Assembly: GCF_026262505.1 (NCBI RefSeq)
Contig: NC_067206.1
Span: 25,063,896-25,127,895 of the forward strand
DNA: 64,000 nucleotides
Reading direction: 5' to 3'
Source: Trichomonas vaginalis G3
Taxonomy: Eukaryota > Parabasalia > Trichomonadida > Trichomonadidae
Each line of letters starts with the position of its first letter. Within the stretch, counting starts at the first letter, position 1. Shown one piece after another: positions 50,581 through 59,703 of the stretch. The translations under genes were made by a program, and so were the position numbers. The notes under the pieces are model-generated. The model made no database searches. It saw only the letters and a program-made list of their open reading frames with translations, and was not told the DNA's origin.

Positions 50581-52190
50581 ATGTACGCCGCTCAGAATAT
50601 AACGCCAACAGTTTTGGATGCCATGAACGGAAATGTTTCCGAATGGTATAACGAATGCGACAATGCCATTAGAAGGTCAGAAATAGTTCCTGGAACTTAC
50701 GAATATACAACTGCTGTTTCTTATGGAAATGTAGGTGAGTTTGGAGAAGGTTCTTCAACAACAGTAGATATTGCTTGCGACAGGTTTCATATAATTTCTA
50801 TTGACAACTCATTCTTATACGTGGAACAAGACATTGAAATAAAACCTTCTGCTGACTTGAGAGGTAAGAAAGGTTGCAATGGTATTTTCTATGTCGGATA
50901 CCAATATGCTCCAGAAGTTTTCATGGGATATAAGATATATTCTAACTCTGACTTAGTTCAAACAGTAACATGGGCAAACTATGAATGGTTCGCTTTAAGA
51001 AACTCAGTACAACCACAAGCTAGAGAACAAACAGACCAGTATGCAACTATTGAGAAAATAAGAAGACTTGACCCTAACGTTCCAGGAGTTTATGTTAACC
51101 TTTCTGGTTCAGATGGAAATGCTGTCACTAAAGTAAAACTGAAACTTAGAGTTCCTTTGTCATCTTTCCTCATCTTCAGGTTTTTAAGATACTTGCCAAA
51201 CTGGGCAGGAAAAATTTCTATTGAACTTACTCCAAGCAAAAATAACTTAGTCATTGCACCAACGCACAAGACCCATTCACTCTTACAGACGTAAGGGAGC
51301 AAATCAAACGTCATTCGCCGAATTTTGCAAAGACAAAGTTGACTTAGACTTTGGTTTCTCAAACCTCAACACTGAAGTAAACTATTATTTCAATGCTGCT
51401 GGAACTGCTTGGGACCCAGTTAGGTTTACATGCGAAAATTTGAATGCAAGAGAATAGAAAGCAGACTTGCAGTCTATATGTTGGACCCAGATATTTCAAA
51501 TGCTTTAGCTGCCAAATATATTGCAGTTCCACTTATGTTCCCTATACACCAAATATCTGTCAAAGACTTTGCAGGTGAAGTTGGAAACCAAAATCCTGAA
51601 CCGCAGGTGCAAGAACAGATATTGCTTTAACAACTGCAATGAAACATGCAGATACTATGTTTGTTCTTTTCAGACGAACTATAAATGACTATTCTTGTTT
51701 CTACAACCCCGGTATTAAATATCATATAAACATAGATGGCAAATATTATCCAAGAGAAGAATATTCTACAGTTGAGGATATGAGGTCATACAACTTGACA
51801 TTAGATGCTATGAACTTTAACAACAACTTCACAACAACCATTAACCCTGAAATGCAAAGTTCTATTATGCCATATGTGAAAGTATGGACCCATACAGGAA
51901 GTCAAAAAACTCAATATACAAATGGAGACCGTTCAAACTTTTGGCTTGGCATTCCATTTGCTGACTCAGAAGACTTTATGGGTGGTATTTCAACTGTTGG
52001 TACTGTACAAATACAATATACTGGTGACAGAGACGGTCCATATGAACTGAGAGCAAAGAAGTTTACAAAACCAATAGCACTTTTCACGGAAGATGCTCTT
52101 TTGAAGATTCGTTCGATGAAACCTGCTGGGCTCCTCAGATTGGCATAACGACAGCTTCCATCGAGCAGATTTTGGCAGCAGGTCAGTAAG
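50581..52190 (+). pseudogene. MCP: Divergent major capsid protein gene, broken copy
   Basis: The opening MYAAQNITPTVLDAMNGNVS and the middle segment KVKLKLRVPLSSFLIFRFLR followed by YLPNWAGKISIELT align well with FKLRLRIPVRRFLPLEAIRF and IPAFAGNIQLKVKF of the capsid candidate in B, including spacing. So it is the capsid counterpart in a different element lineage; overall similarity is low. The copy is broken (about three breaks). It would form the icosahedral shell. Confidence 0.6.
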
Positions 52191-52502
52191 TTGTTCTTGA
52201 ACTGACTTCTCTCCGTCAAATATTGACAGTACGCCAGTTTTGACATAATATTGTATTATAAACTTACCTTTAGAAATATCTGTAAGTTTTGTTGTTATAT
52301 TTTTGTCTGCTTCAAGAACTTTCACCATTTCAGTTATACCAACTTTCTTTGCTTTATGAAAATATTTTGGTTCAGCAAAGACTGCTATTCTATAACATTT
52401 TCCATTGTTTGTATAAAGAACTATTCTGTCAATGTATTTGTATTGTTTGTGTGTGTAAACTTTGTTCTGCTTCAATTCGAAGAGATACTCGAATACGTCC
52501 AT
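51990..52502 (-). CDS. Small element protein convergent with capsid gene
   Basis: The reliable part is the first 110 residues (52,502 down to about 52,175), starting MDVFEYLFELKQNKVYTHKQ and including KYIDRIVLYTNNGKCYRIAV and YYVKTGVLSIFDGEKSVQEQ. The remainder runs antisense to the capsid gene and may not be real protein. It starts 18 bp from the next gene on the other strand, a shared-promoter layout. No family recognised. Confidence 0.5.
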   Translation of the reverse strand: MDVFEYLFELKQNKVYTHKQYKYIDRIVLYTNNGKCYRIAVFAEPKYFHKAKKVGITEMVKVLEADKNITTKLTDISKGKFIIQYYVKTGVLSIFDGEKSVQEQLTDLLPKSARWKLSLCQSEEPSRFHRTNLQKSIFREKCYWFCKLLCSQFIWTVSVTSILYLYSTNS

Positions 52503-52520
52503 ATTTTTATTCGAAGTAAA

Positions 52521-53102
52521 ATGTCATTTCCGAAAAATAGAAGCGTAAGTGTTTCAAAAGGTTTAATGGCGGTGGCAGATGTGAAGTTAAATTCACCAAC
52601 TCAAACAAACAGTCAAAGTGTTATTGTCAATGTCAAAGAAAGAGATGTTGAAGTGGGGAAACCATACGAAGACGAAGATGGTATAACAATTGTTCCTGTA
52701 AAAGAACAACCAACATACCCTGAAGTTAGCAGAGACTTAAGTTCTGTTGCAGATATTCGAAACGACTACCAACAACTGAAAGACAAACTTCAAACTCAGG
52801 AGAAGATTTGTCAAGCTTTAGGTATAATGTTAAACTTGGTCGAACACAACCCTGTAAAAGTGAACTCATATGTCATTGCACCTCATGAAGTTTTGAAAGA
52901 ACTATTGAAACTTTTGACAGAGGCAGACGATATAAACATCAAAGAAATAGAACCCGACGTTAGTTGCTGTGGTGTTTCATATAATGTCATTGACAAGATA
53001 TACGTTATGAAAGGAGGTGAAACGTTGAACTTAAAATATAGTTTCCCAGACGTTATAAAAATATTTGACGACCACAACATTTCATTAAAATTTATTTGCT
53101 AA
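52521..53102 (+). CDS. Element D protein with coiled coil, unknown
   Basis: 193 residues from the ATG at 52,521 (MSFPKNRSVSVSKGLMAVAD), chosen because TATTTTTATTCGAAGTAAA lies immediately before it; the frame is open further upstream but that DNA is antisense to the divergent gene. Ser-rich start, acidic middle, a short coiled coil (IRNDYQQLKDKLQTQEKICQ) and a folded-looking C-terminal part (VSCCGVSYNVIDKIYVMKGG). It is followed 4 bp later by the penton candidate. A virion accessory role is inferred from position. Confidence 0.6.
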   Translation: MSFPKNRSVSVSKGLMAVADVKLNSPTQTNSQSVIVNVKERDVEVGKPYEDEDGITIVPVKEQPTYPEVSRDLSSVADIRNDYQQLKDKLQTQEKICQALGIMLNLVEHNPVKVNSYVIAPHEVLKELLKLLTEADDINIKEIEPDVSCCGVSYNVIDKIYVMKGGETLNLKYSFPDVIKIFDDHNISLKFIC

Positions 53103-53106
53103 GTAA

Positions 53107-53903
53107 ATGGCAGAAGACACAATGGTTTATACTATTACGACTAAAAACCCTGAGTCATATAATTCTATAACAACAAACTTACAAAGTCCTCAAGGACGAT
53201 ATTGTAAACTAACTTTAAACACAATGACGACTAAAGCTGTTTTGCTCTTTTGACACCAGAAGATTTTATTGTTGTGAATGGTAAAAAATACTCCTTTGAA
53301 GATACTTACTCAGATATACCACCAACAGGTTTTGTTGACTTATTTAATACTTTAAGGACGAGTGTAACATGTGCTGCAACTAGAGCAGGTTTCATTATGT
53401 TTGGATGTCCGACTGAGTTTACTATAAACAATATGAGCTATAATACAAAACTTATATCTGGTTTTTACTACCAACAGTTTCCTATAACAGGAAAAGGTGT
53501 CATACAAGGAATGTCTGTTCCATTGACTTTAAGTACACCTATTTTATATATTGTTTCAAACTTAGGTTCAAAGTGTTATTCGAATGTCGACAGAAACTAC
53601 TATGACCAAAAGATACTTATGCGTATAAACAACACTTTCTCTGCTGGTTTGCCTATTGTTCATTCGAATGCAGAGTTTTCAGCTTTAGTAAACTCAAACA
53701 CTTTAGCAAACATAAACTTAACCTTAGTTGACGCAAACTTTGTTCCTGTAAAACTTTTATGTCCTATGTATTTGTCAATGACGGCAGAAAGTTTCGAATT
53801 GGAAGATGCAACTGGTGAAAGTATTGTATTACAAGAACAACTTCAACAACAAATAGCTCAAGAACAACAAATAGCTCAAGAACAACAAATAGCTCAAGAA
53901 TAA
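53107..53903 (+). pseudogene. Penton/minor capsid candidate, broken copy
   Basis: A beta-rich protein of about 265 codons with segments such as DFIVVNGKKYSFEDTYSDIP, GFVDLFNTLRTSVTC and VIQGMSVPLTLSTPILYIVS, ending in a QQIAQE tandem repeat (18 bp, three copies). Size and place right after the capsid block fit the single-jelly-roll penton protein of Polintons. Fold not proven. The copy is broken (about one break). Confidence 0.45.
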
Positions 53904-53932
53904 AAAAAAATATTTTTTTTATTTTTATAAAA

Positions 53933-55167
53933 ATGTACAGAATAGATGTTTCAGATTTTTATGACTTCCAAACATTCAGAAATATGTGTCCATTTCGAGA
54001 CTATAACAAAGCAGTCGAGAATTTGAAACGTTTAGTCATTTATGTCGACTCTGCCCCAGAATGTTATGTTATGAAAGAATGGGATGTAGTCTTTAACAAA
54101 CCAAGAGCAACAATAGTTTCAGAACAAGAATGTAAACAGAAACTTAAGAAAATAAAAGTCGTACAAGTTGGCATGAAGATGTTAGATGCTTGGGATATCT
54201 TATTGTCAAAGTTAGAAGATTTTTCAGTTCGTGGTATAAAGTTTTATACACCATCTCCAAACTTCTATTCTATCTTCACTGGATATAAATACGAACAAGT
54301 AGAATGGAAAGAAAATATTATAGAAGCTTGGTTAGACCATGTCAAAGAAATTATATGCAATGGAAACGAAAGAGTCTATGAGTATATCTTATGTTGGTTT
54401 GCAAACATCTTACAACATCCAAGTGCTAAAATGAAACTGCTCTCATTATAATTGGAAAACAAGGAACAGGTAAGAACACTTTCTTTACAGATATCTTATG
54501 CAAACTGTTAGAAGGTTATTCGAACCCGAATATGACAAACTTAGAAAACATCTGCGGTAAATTTAACTCTTCAATAGAGAATATGAAACTTATAGTATGT
54601 AACGAACTTCAAAGTATAGATACAACAAAAGTTTTAAACTCAGATGCTTTGAAGAGTCTTATAACAGACAAAGTTGGAGTTGTTGAAAGAAAATATAAAG
54701 ACCAAAGAGTTTGTGAAAATGTTGCAAATTTCATTATGGTTTCAAACAATGCTGTTCCGATGAAGTTAGAAAGTTCTGACAGAAGATATGTAGTTGTCAG
54801 AACGTCAGAAGCTCATATGCAAGATACAGAATATTTTGACGACTTAGCAGAAACTTTGACATCTGACTTTTACAACCACTTGTTCTCATATTTCATGACA
54901 TTAGATATTTCAAAGTTCAATCCAAGACAAATTCCACATACCGAAGAGAGACAAACATTGTTAGAAGCAAACAAGAGTGTATATGAACTGTTCATAGATG
55001 AAACTGACTTTGAGTGTTTAGATGAAAGGTCATTGTACGATTCGTATAAACAATATTGTCAAGAGTATGGTTATATGACAGCGTCTAAACGAACATTCTT
55101 GGCAAATGTCAAAAGTCTTTTAGACGTACAGAATGGTGTATATACAAAGAAAAATTTTTCTGAGTAA
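53933..55167 (+). pseudogene. SF3 helicase gene (D5/virophage-like), broken copy
   Basis: The region codes for a superfamily 3 helicase as found in D5-like primase-helicases. A Walker A signature of GxxGTGKN type, the Walker B region KLIVCNEL, motif C VANFIMVSNNAVPMKLESSD followed by RRYVVV, and the downstream winged-helix-like segment LYDSYKQYCQEYGYMTASKR are all recognisable. The N-terminal part (DVSDFYDFQTFRNMCPFRDY) has no clear primase signature. SF3 helicases drive DNA unwinding in virophages and Polinton-like viruses but are not part of the canonical Polinton set. The copy is broken (about one break). Confidence 0.75.
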
Positions 55168-55233
55168 ATTTTAAAAAAAAATATTTTTTTTATCCGATAG
55201 AAAAGATGAAAATTCATCTCAGTAAACAAGTAC

Positions 55234-55619
55234 ATGTCAGGACTTAAAGAAGAACTAGACCCATTCACATATTTGAATGTTTACTTCTACCATTTTGAAA
55301 AGTCTTCATTCAGCAAAGTTTGGAACATCGAACCAGTTAAGTTTGCTATTGTGACTAAAAATGGTGCGAAATTTGAAGACTTAGACATAGAAGGTTTGTT
55401 ACAGTCAAAGAAAGTTTTGACAGAAGGTTCTCAAACTTAAAGAAGGCAAAGCATACAAACTTGTTATACCTTATGAACCAAAGAAAGCAGACGACTATGA
55501 ATATTATGAGTCTAAAGTTGTAGAAGTTCAAGGTAAATTGGGTAAAAAGATTTTAGAGTCTAAGCCAGTGTTTGCTCCTAAAGAGGAAGAGAACATTGAC
55601 ATTGACCCAGAAATGTTCT
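55234..55619 (+). pseudogene. Small element protein, broken copy
   Basis: About 125 codons starting MSGLKEELDPFTYLNVYFYH with a lysine-rich middle and acidic end. The spacer before it has the same ATTTTTTTTATCCGATAGAA style as neighbours. The copy is broken (about one break). An ssDNA-binding or replication accessory would fit between helicase and ATPase, but this is only position. Confidence 0.5.
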
Positions 55620-55637
55620 AAAAATAAAATTTTATTT

Positions 55638-56084
55638 TTACATGTCAAATTTCTTCTTCTCTGGCTCTGGTTCTTTCTTCTCTTCTTCTACTTTCTTTTC
55701 TTTCTTTTCTCTCTTCTTCTTTTCTGGTGGAGTTATGTCAAACTTCTCAGAACCATATTTTTGTAAAAGTTCTTTGTCCTTTAATAGCTCTTCTATTCTG
55801 TTTTCTATTTCATCTTCAAGAACAGTGCATGTGTCTTCTTTGCATTCTAAGAAGTTTTGTTGGACTTCATCTCTCCAAGAGGCGTCATCTCTGTCAACAA
55901 GTCTGTCATTGACAAATTTTAAGACTTCTCTGCTTAATGTTTTATGGTTCTTGTCATATTCCCAGAAACAGAACTTTAGAACAAATTCACCTTTCTTGTT
56001 TACACTATGTAAGATTTTATGGTCGACAGATGTTTTGCTGTCGAAAAGCTTGTCTCGAATATAGATGGCGAAATCGCTAGACAT
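55638..56084 (-). CDS. Charged small protein, unknown
   Basis: 148 residues starting MSSDFAIYIRDKLFDSKTSV. The first 90 residues look folded, with HKILHSVNKKGEFVLKFCFW; the rest is acidic helix ending in a Lys/Glu run (PPEKKKREKKEKKVEEEKKE). It lies divergent from the packaging ATPase with a 36-bp spacer of AAATTTTTATC type. No family recognised. It reads whole. Confidence 0.55.
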   Translation of the reverse strand: MSSDFAIYIRDKLFDSKTSVDHKILHSVNKKGEFVLKFCFWEYDKNHKTLSREVLKFVNDRLVDRDDASWRDEVQQNFLECKEDTCTVLEDEIENRIEELLKDKELLQKYGSEKFDITPPEKKKREKKEKKVEEEKKEPEPEKKKFDM

Positions 56085-56136
56085 TTTCTAAAAGATAAAA
56101 ATTTTAATTTTTCTAAAAATATGTTAGAAAAAAAGT

Positions 56137-56997
56137 TTGCTGACATTGACAAGAAAATTTGAGAATGTTTTAAATAAGAACAAGAGGAAGTTGGAAAATG
56201 CTCAGATAAAACCCATACATGACAAGTTCTTATTTGCTCAGAATGGTATAACAGGTCTAATTGCACCACCTGGGTCGGGTAAGACTTTCACTTATCTTAA
56301 AATGGCTGCACAACAACAAGAACTAGATGAGAAGAACCCATTCTATGAGTTAGTTGTCATTTGTAGTACTTCTGGTCAATTTGACCAAACCGTCAATTCG
56401 TTCAAAGATATTATAAAGAAGTCTAAGTTAGTATGTATAAAAGACTCTGAGTTGTTAGATTGGATAAAGAAGTACCAAAGAAGAGTTTTGAAGTACATTG
56501 CTATAAATGAGTATATAAATTCGAAGTTTAAAGACCCAAATGAGGAAATGCAGAGAATATTAGAGAAGAAACACTTCAGAAACAAACAGAAAGAGATAGA
56601 ATACATTTCGAAGAAATTGCAATCTTACGATTGGAAGACTTACCCTCATAGATGTCTTCTTATCTTAGATGACTTTGCTTCTCATCCTTTGTTAAAGAAC
56701 AGAGAACAAGATATGTGTCGAATTCTTAAGAAGCTCAGACACTTTAACATTTCAGTTGTCATTTGTGTACAGACAGCAAAGAGTTTAAGTAAGGATGTAA
56801 AGAGAATACTTACTGACATTGTACTTTTCCCCGGATTGTCCGAAGACGATTTCATGGAACTTATGAAAGAGTCCATGGCAGGTAAGTTTGACAGACATGA
56901 ACTATGGGAGAAGTACAAAGTCATACAAGACCCTCATACTTCTTTCAGAATTCACATCTACGCAAACAAAGTTCAAATTGTAAAAAGTCAAGCTTGA
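56137..56997 (+). CDS. ATPase: A32/FtsK-type genome-packaging ATPase
   Basis: About 287 residues; the exact start is uncertain. Walker A is LIAPPGSGKTFTYLKM (residues about 45-60), a sensor-like YELVVICSTSGQFDQTVNSF follows, Walker B is RCLLILDDFASHPLL, and NISVVICVQTAKSLSKDVKR carries the strand-4 Gln region typical of the A32-like family. Such ATPases pump the genome into the preformed capsid of Polintons, virophages and large DNA viruses. Upstream neighbour is the charged 148-residue gene on the other strand; its 3' end overlaps a tiny minus-strand frame. Confidence 0.75.
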   Translation: MLTLTRKFENVLNKNKRKLENAQIKPIHDKFLFAQNGITGLIAPPGSGKTFTYLKMAAQQQELDEKNPFYELVVICSTSGQFDQTVNSFKDIIKKSKLVCIKDSELLDWIKKYQRRVLKYIAINEYINSKFKDPNEEMQRILEKKHFRNKQKEIEYISKKLQSYDWKTYPHRCLLILDDFASHPLLKNREQDMCRILKKLRHFNISVVICVQTAKSLSKDVKRILTDIVLFPGLSEDDFMELMKESMAGKFDRHELWEKYKVIQDPHTSFRIHIYANKVQIVKSQA

Positions 56998-57089
56998 AAA
57001 TGTAAGTGTTTAGTCTTAGTCTGTTGTGGTGCTGGGGCTGTCGGTTCTTCTGGCTTTGGAATGGACTCGGTTGGTGGTACGTCGGACAT
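56988..57089 (-). CDS. Short Pro-rich peptide frame at a repeat boundary
   Basis: 33 residues: MSDVPPTESIPKPEEPTAPA, then PQQTKTKHLHFQA. Its first 17 bases (57,073-57,089, GGTGGTACGTCGGACAT on the plus strand) are identical to 60,798-60,814, and in both places 22-bp minisatellites lie directly upstream. It may be the remnant or the start of an element gene whose promoter side has been taken over by repeats. Whether it is translated is unknown. Confidence 0.35.
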   Translation of the reverse strand: MSDVPPTESIPKPEEPTAPAPQQTKTKHLHFQA

Positions 57090-57104
57090 TCGTTTGTGTC
57101 CTGT

Positions 57105-57355
57105 CGGAAGGAAGAACTTTTCCTGTTGGAAGGAAAAACTTTTCCTGTTGGAAGGAAAAACTTTTCCAGTTGTCGGGAAATTTTTTTCCTGTCTGAAGGA
57201 AAAATTTTTTCTGTCGTTCGACCAAAAAGTTCTCAATTTTCGAAAATTTGAATGGTTTACGGACGAACAACAGGAAATTTTTTTCCAGTTGTCGGGAAAT
57301 TTTTTTCCAGTTGTCGGGAAATTTTTTTCCAGTTGGAAGGAAGGACTCGGAATGT
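57105..57355. repeat. 22-bp dyad minisatellite
   Basis: Two short arrays with a 22-bp period: GGAAGGAAAAACTTTTCCTG(TT) near 57,130-57,180 and GGGAAATTTTTTTCCAGTTG(TC) near 57,270-57,335. Each unit contains a dyad (GGAAAA/TTTTCC). Open frames across it on both strands are by-products of the repeat and should not be taken as genes. Confidence 0.8.
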
Positions 57356-57456
57356 CGGAAGGAAGAACTTGGAATGCCAGAAGGATTTGACAAGACAATT
57401 TACCTTATAGAGCTACCTGAGCCATCTGAAGTCAAGCGTAAAAATAAATGGTTCAT

Positions 57457-58236
57457 CTACTCTACTTGTTTGAAGTTGTCAAAATACTCTGTTATTTTTT
57501 CTTTCAGTAGCGGTAAGTCTTCTTTGAAGGTAAGAATTGTACAACCTTTAATATCATAGTGTGTTTGAGGTAACGTATCTTGAACTATTTGTTTCACATC
57601 TTCATTCGGTGTCATTGAAATCGGTAAGTTTTCGCGATAGAACCAATTTCTGTCAGATTTGTAAATCTTAGCAAGGTCGTAAAAGCTTTTGTTGTTTCTT
57701 CTGACTAAATGCAACATAACCATATCTCTGTCTTCTTCTTTCTCCATCTCTTCAGTATAAATCATATACTTATAGTTCTTTTCCTTTCCTTTTGGTACCG
57801 AACGTGGTATTCTTTTCTGAAGGCTTTTGTCTTCTTTCATCATATCTTCTCTCTGCTTTGTACAAAGTTCGTCAAGTAGCATAAGTATGTAGATTGCATA
57901 ACGAGGTGAAGCCCACATTGCTATTGAACTAACTAGGAACTTATGAACATATATACCTTTTAGATGTGATGGTAAGTTTTGTCTGTCTTGGTACATCTTT
58001 TTAAGTTCTACATGTTCGAACTCACTGAGGAGTTCATGAGTGCTATTTAATTCAAACCAGTCTTTAGGAAGCTTAGTGTCTGGTGCAAAACATGCTGTCA
58101 AAATACTTTGCATTTGGTACATATCGTCTTTGACCGAACGAATGAGACGTAACTGTTTGTTATACTGAACCCACTCATATTCTTCATTTATAGCTTCATG
58201 GACGATAGCAGTTGTTGTGTTCTCTGATGTTGACAT
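57457..58236 (-). CDS. KilA-N domain protein of the early cassette
   Basis: I chose the ATG at 58,234-58,236 (MSTSENTTTAIVHEAINEEY) because the ATG 18 bp upstream is part of the TGTATGTAAGAACAG promoter box. 259 residues. Residues about 10-130 match the copy at 6,574 and end in the KilA-N stretch GIYVHKFLVSSIAMWASPRYAI; the rest (MMKEDKSLQKRIPRSVPKGK, FYDLAKIYKSDRNWFYRENL) is present only here. It reads whole. The likely role is a DNA-binding regulator expressed early. It is followed by the KilA-N/T5orf172 gene upstream in the same direction. Confidence 0.75.
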   Translation of the reverse strand: MSTSENTTTAIVHEAINEEYEWVQYNKQLRLIRSVKDDMYQMQSILTACFAPDTKLPKDWFELNSTHELLSEFEHVELKKMYQDRQNLPSHLKGIYVHKFLVSSIAMWASPRYAIYILMLLDELCTKQREDMMKEDKSLQKRIPRSVPKGKEKNYKYMIYTEEMEKEEDRDMVMLHLVRRNNKSFYDLAKIYKSDRNWFYRENLPISMTPNEDVKQIVQDTLPQTHYDIKGCTILTFKEDLPLLKEKITEYFDNFKQVE

Positions 58237-58300
58237 ATCTGTTCTTACATACAAAATAAAAAAAATATTTTATAAAAAATTAGCGTTATTTTCTGACTTT
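58237..58300 (-). promoter_or_regulatory. Early-type promoter
   Basis: On the minus strand: AAAATAACGCTAATTTTTTA, T/A-rich DNA, then TTTTGTATGTAAGAACAGAT before the ATG. Confidence 0.55.
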
Positions 58301-58324
58301 CACAAAAGACCAAAAATAAACGCT

Positions 58325-58936
58325 TTACATGTATTTTTCAGCAACTTCGTCAAATAATTTTATAGCTTTACCTATCTCATCTACTTCAAACGTTTCTTTA
58401 CCTTTCGTGGGAGCACCATACATTTTCTCAAACTTTTCAAGCAGTTCTGTTTCTGCAGCTCTCATATCGTTAACAAACACAACCTTAACTCTATTGACTA
58501 TACTGTCATATCTTTGAGTTATATTATATGTTCTTCCTATCTTATATCTCTTTGTATTGAAGTCCTTCGGTTTCTGAACGATGTAAAGTAAGCCTTCACT
58601 GCAACGTTCCGTATCGAATGAACCATATGTTATGAAGTTATATCCAACGACTGGGTCAATCCATAACAAAACTATTGGTATAAGACTTTTGTCTATAAGA
58701 TATGCTCTTGTTCCATAGAATGCTACTGATATCATAAGCTCAGGATTTCTTGTCAAAATTTTCTGACTAGAAGCATTTCTAACCCAGTCGAATGCTTTCT
58801 TTCCAGATGGAGATATAATGTCTGACAAAGAATATTTGTTGTATTTCTTTGAGTATCTTACGTTTAAATCACCTATTCTAACCACTTTGGTGTCATTGTC
58901 TATCTTTTTAACTGTTTCAAACTCAAAGTTTGTCAT
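58325..58936 (-). CDS. KilA-N plus T5orf172 protein, element D copy
   Basis: 203 residues, close to the protein at 5,875-6,486. KilA-N-like part with KYSLSDIISPSGK and AYLIDKSLIPIVLLWIDP; GIY-YIG-like part with GLLYIVQKP, KRYKIGRTYNITQRY and GKETFEVDEI. That a nearly identical gene sits in an element whose capsid and polymerase are very different shows that the early cassette is exchanged between lineages. It reads whole. Confidence 0.75.
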   Translation of the reverse strand: MTNFEFETVKKIDNDTKVVRIGDLNVRYSKKYNKYSLSDIISPSGKKAFDWVRNASSQKILTRNPELMISVAFYGTRAYLIDKSLIPIVLLWIDPVVGYNFITYGSFDTERCSEGLLYIVQKPKDFNTKRYKIGRTYNITQRYDSIVNRVKVVFVNDMRAAETELLEKFEKMYGAPTKGKETFEVDEIGKAIKLFDEVAEKYM

Positions 58937-59000
58937 TTTCTGTTTCTTACATACAAAATAAAAAAAATATTTTATAAAAAACTAACTTTATTTTTTCTAT
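58937..59000 (-). promoter_or_regulatory. Early-type promoter
   Basis: On the minus strand: AAAAAATAAAGTTAG, then TTTTGTATGTAAGAAACAG before the ATG at 58,936. Confidence 0.5.
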
Positions 59001-59042
59001 TTTGTATCTTAAGGAAATTCACGATTTTCATGTATAAAAGAT

Positions 59043-59096
59043 ATGATTTCGGGGATTTTTTTACGAAGTGTTAAAGTTCTCTTCGTAAAAAAATAA
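59043..59096 (+). CDS. 17-residue micro-ORF, copy 1
   Basis: Frame MISGIFLRSVKVLFVKK, directly behind TGTATAAAAGAT. The stop codon lies just past the right hairpin arm. Same peptide as copies 2 and 3 with one synonymous base difference. Translation is unproven. Confidence 0.3.
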   Translation: MISGIFLRSVKVLFVKK

Positions 59097-59203
59097 CAGT
59101 TATATAATGAAATTTGGTCATTTTTTCACGATTTTCATGTGTTTTATGCGACCAGGTTTTTTTCCCTACTCGCAATTTTTTACGATTTTCATGTATAAAA
59201 GAT

Positions 59204-59257
59204 ATGATTTCAGGGATTTTTTTACGAAGTGTTAAAGTTCTCTTCGTAAAAAAATAA
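59204..59257 (+). CDS. 17-residue micro-ORF, copy 2
   Basis: Same peptide and hairpin context as copy 1, behind ATGTATAAAAGAT. Translation is unproven. Confidence 0.3.
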   Translation: MISGIFLRSVKVLFVKK

Positions 59258-59559
59258 CAGTTATATAATGAAATTTGGTCATTTTTTTTACGATTTCAGG
59301 GTAGATGGTTTTTAGGTGTCACCAGGTCCCTCGGTCAACTAACATCTTTTTGAAAATGGTGACAACATGACATTTTGACAACAGTCCAGGAAATAAACTT
59401 CTTCGTACATGTTTTGTCAAGACTTCATCGTCAATGTTTTGTCAAGACTTCTTCATCGTAATGAGCGTAAATCAGACAAAAATATATTTTAGGTGAAGAG
59501 GTGAGATCTCACCTGTTTTCTCACCTCTTTTTTCACCTCTTGAATTTTGTATAAAAGAT

Positions 59560-59613
59560 ATGATTTCAGGGATTTTTTTACGAAGTGTTAAAGTTCTCTT
59601 CGTAAAAAAATAA
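59560..59613 (+). CDS. 17-residue micro-ORF, copy 3
   Basis: Same peptide and hairpin context, behind TTTTGTATAAAAGAT. Translation is unproven. Confidence 0.3.
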   Translation: MISGIFLRSVKVLFVKK

Positions 59614-59703
59614 CAGTTATATAATGAAATTTGGTCATTTTACTCGGCAAAAATATATTTTAGGTGAAGAGGTGCGATCTCACCTCCTTTTTCACCTGTT
59701 TTT

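Larger units (their letters stand above)
59017..59640 (+). repeat. Three copies of a promoter-start-hairpin module
   Basis: A unit of about 85-100 bp occurs around 59,030-59,130, 59,190-59,293 and 59,549-59,641. Each holds TGTATAAAAGATATGATTTC (the promoter and start of the 4,554 gene), a hairpin with arms TTTTTTTACGAAG and CTTCGTAAAAAAA, and AACAGTTATATAATGAAATT. Between copies 2 and 3 lie the GACAACATGACATTTTGACA block and an AGATCT palindrome at 59,500-59,513. Confidence 0.85.

Noticed and set aside
57006-57559. Open frames of 80-136 codons on both strands over the 57-kb minisatellite
   Set aside because: They consist of repeat translation; only the 33-residue non-repeat part at 56,988-57,089 is kept, with low confidence.
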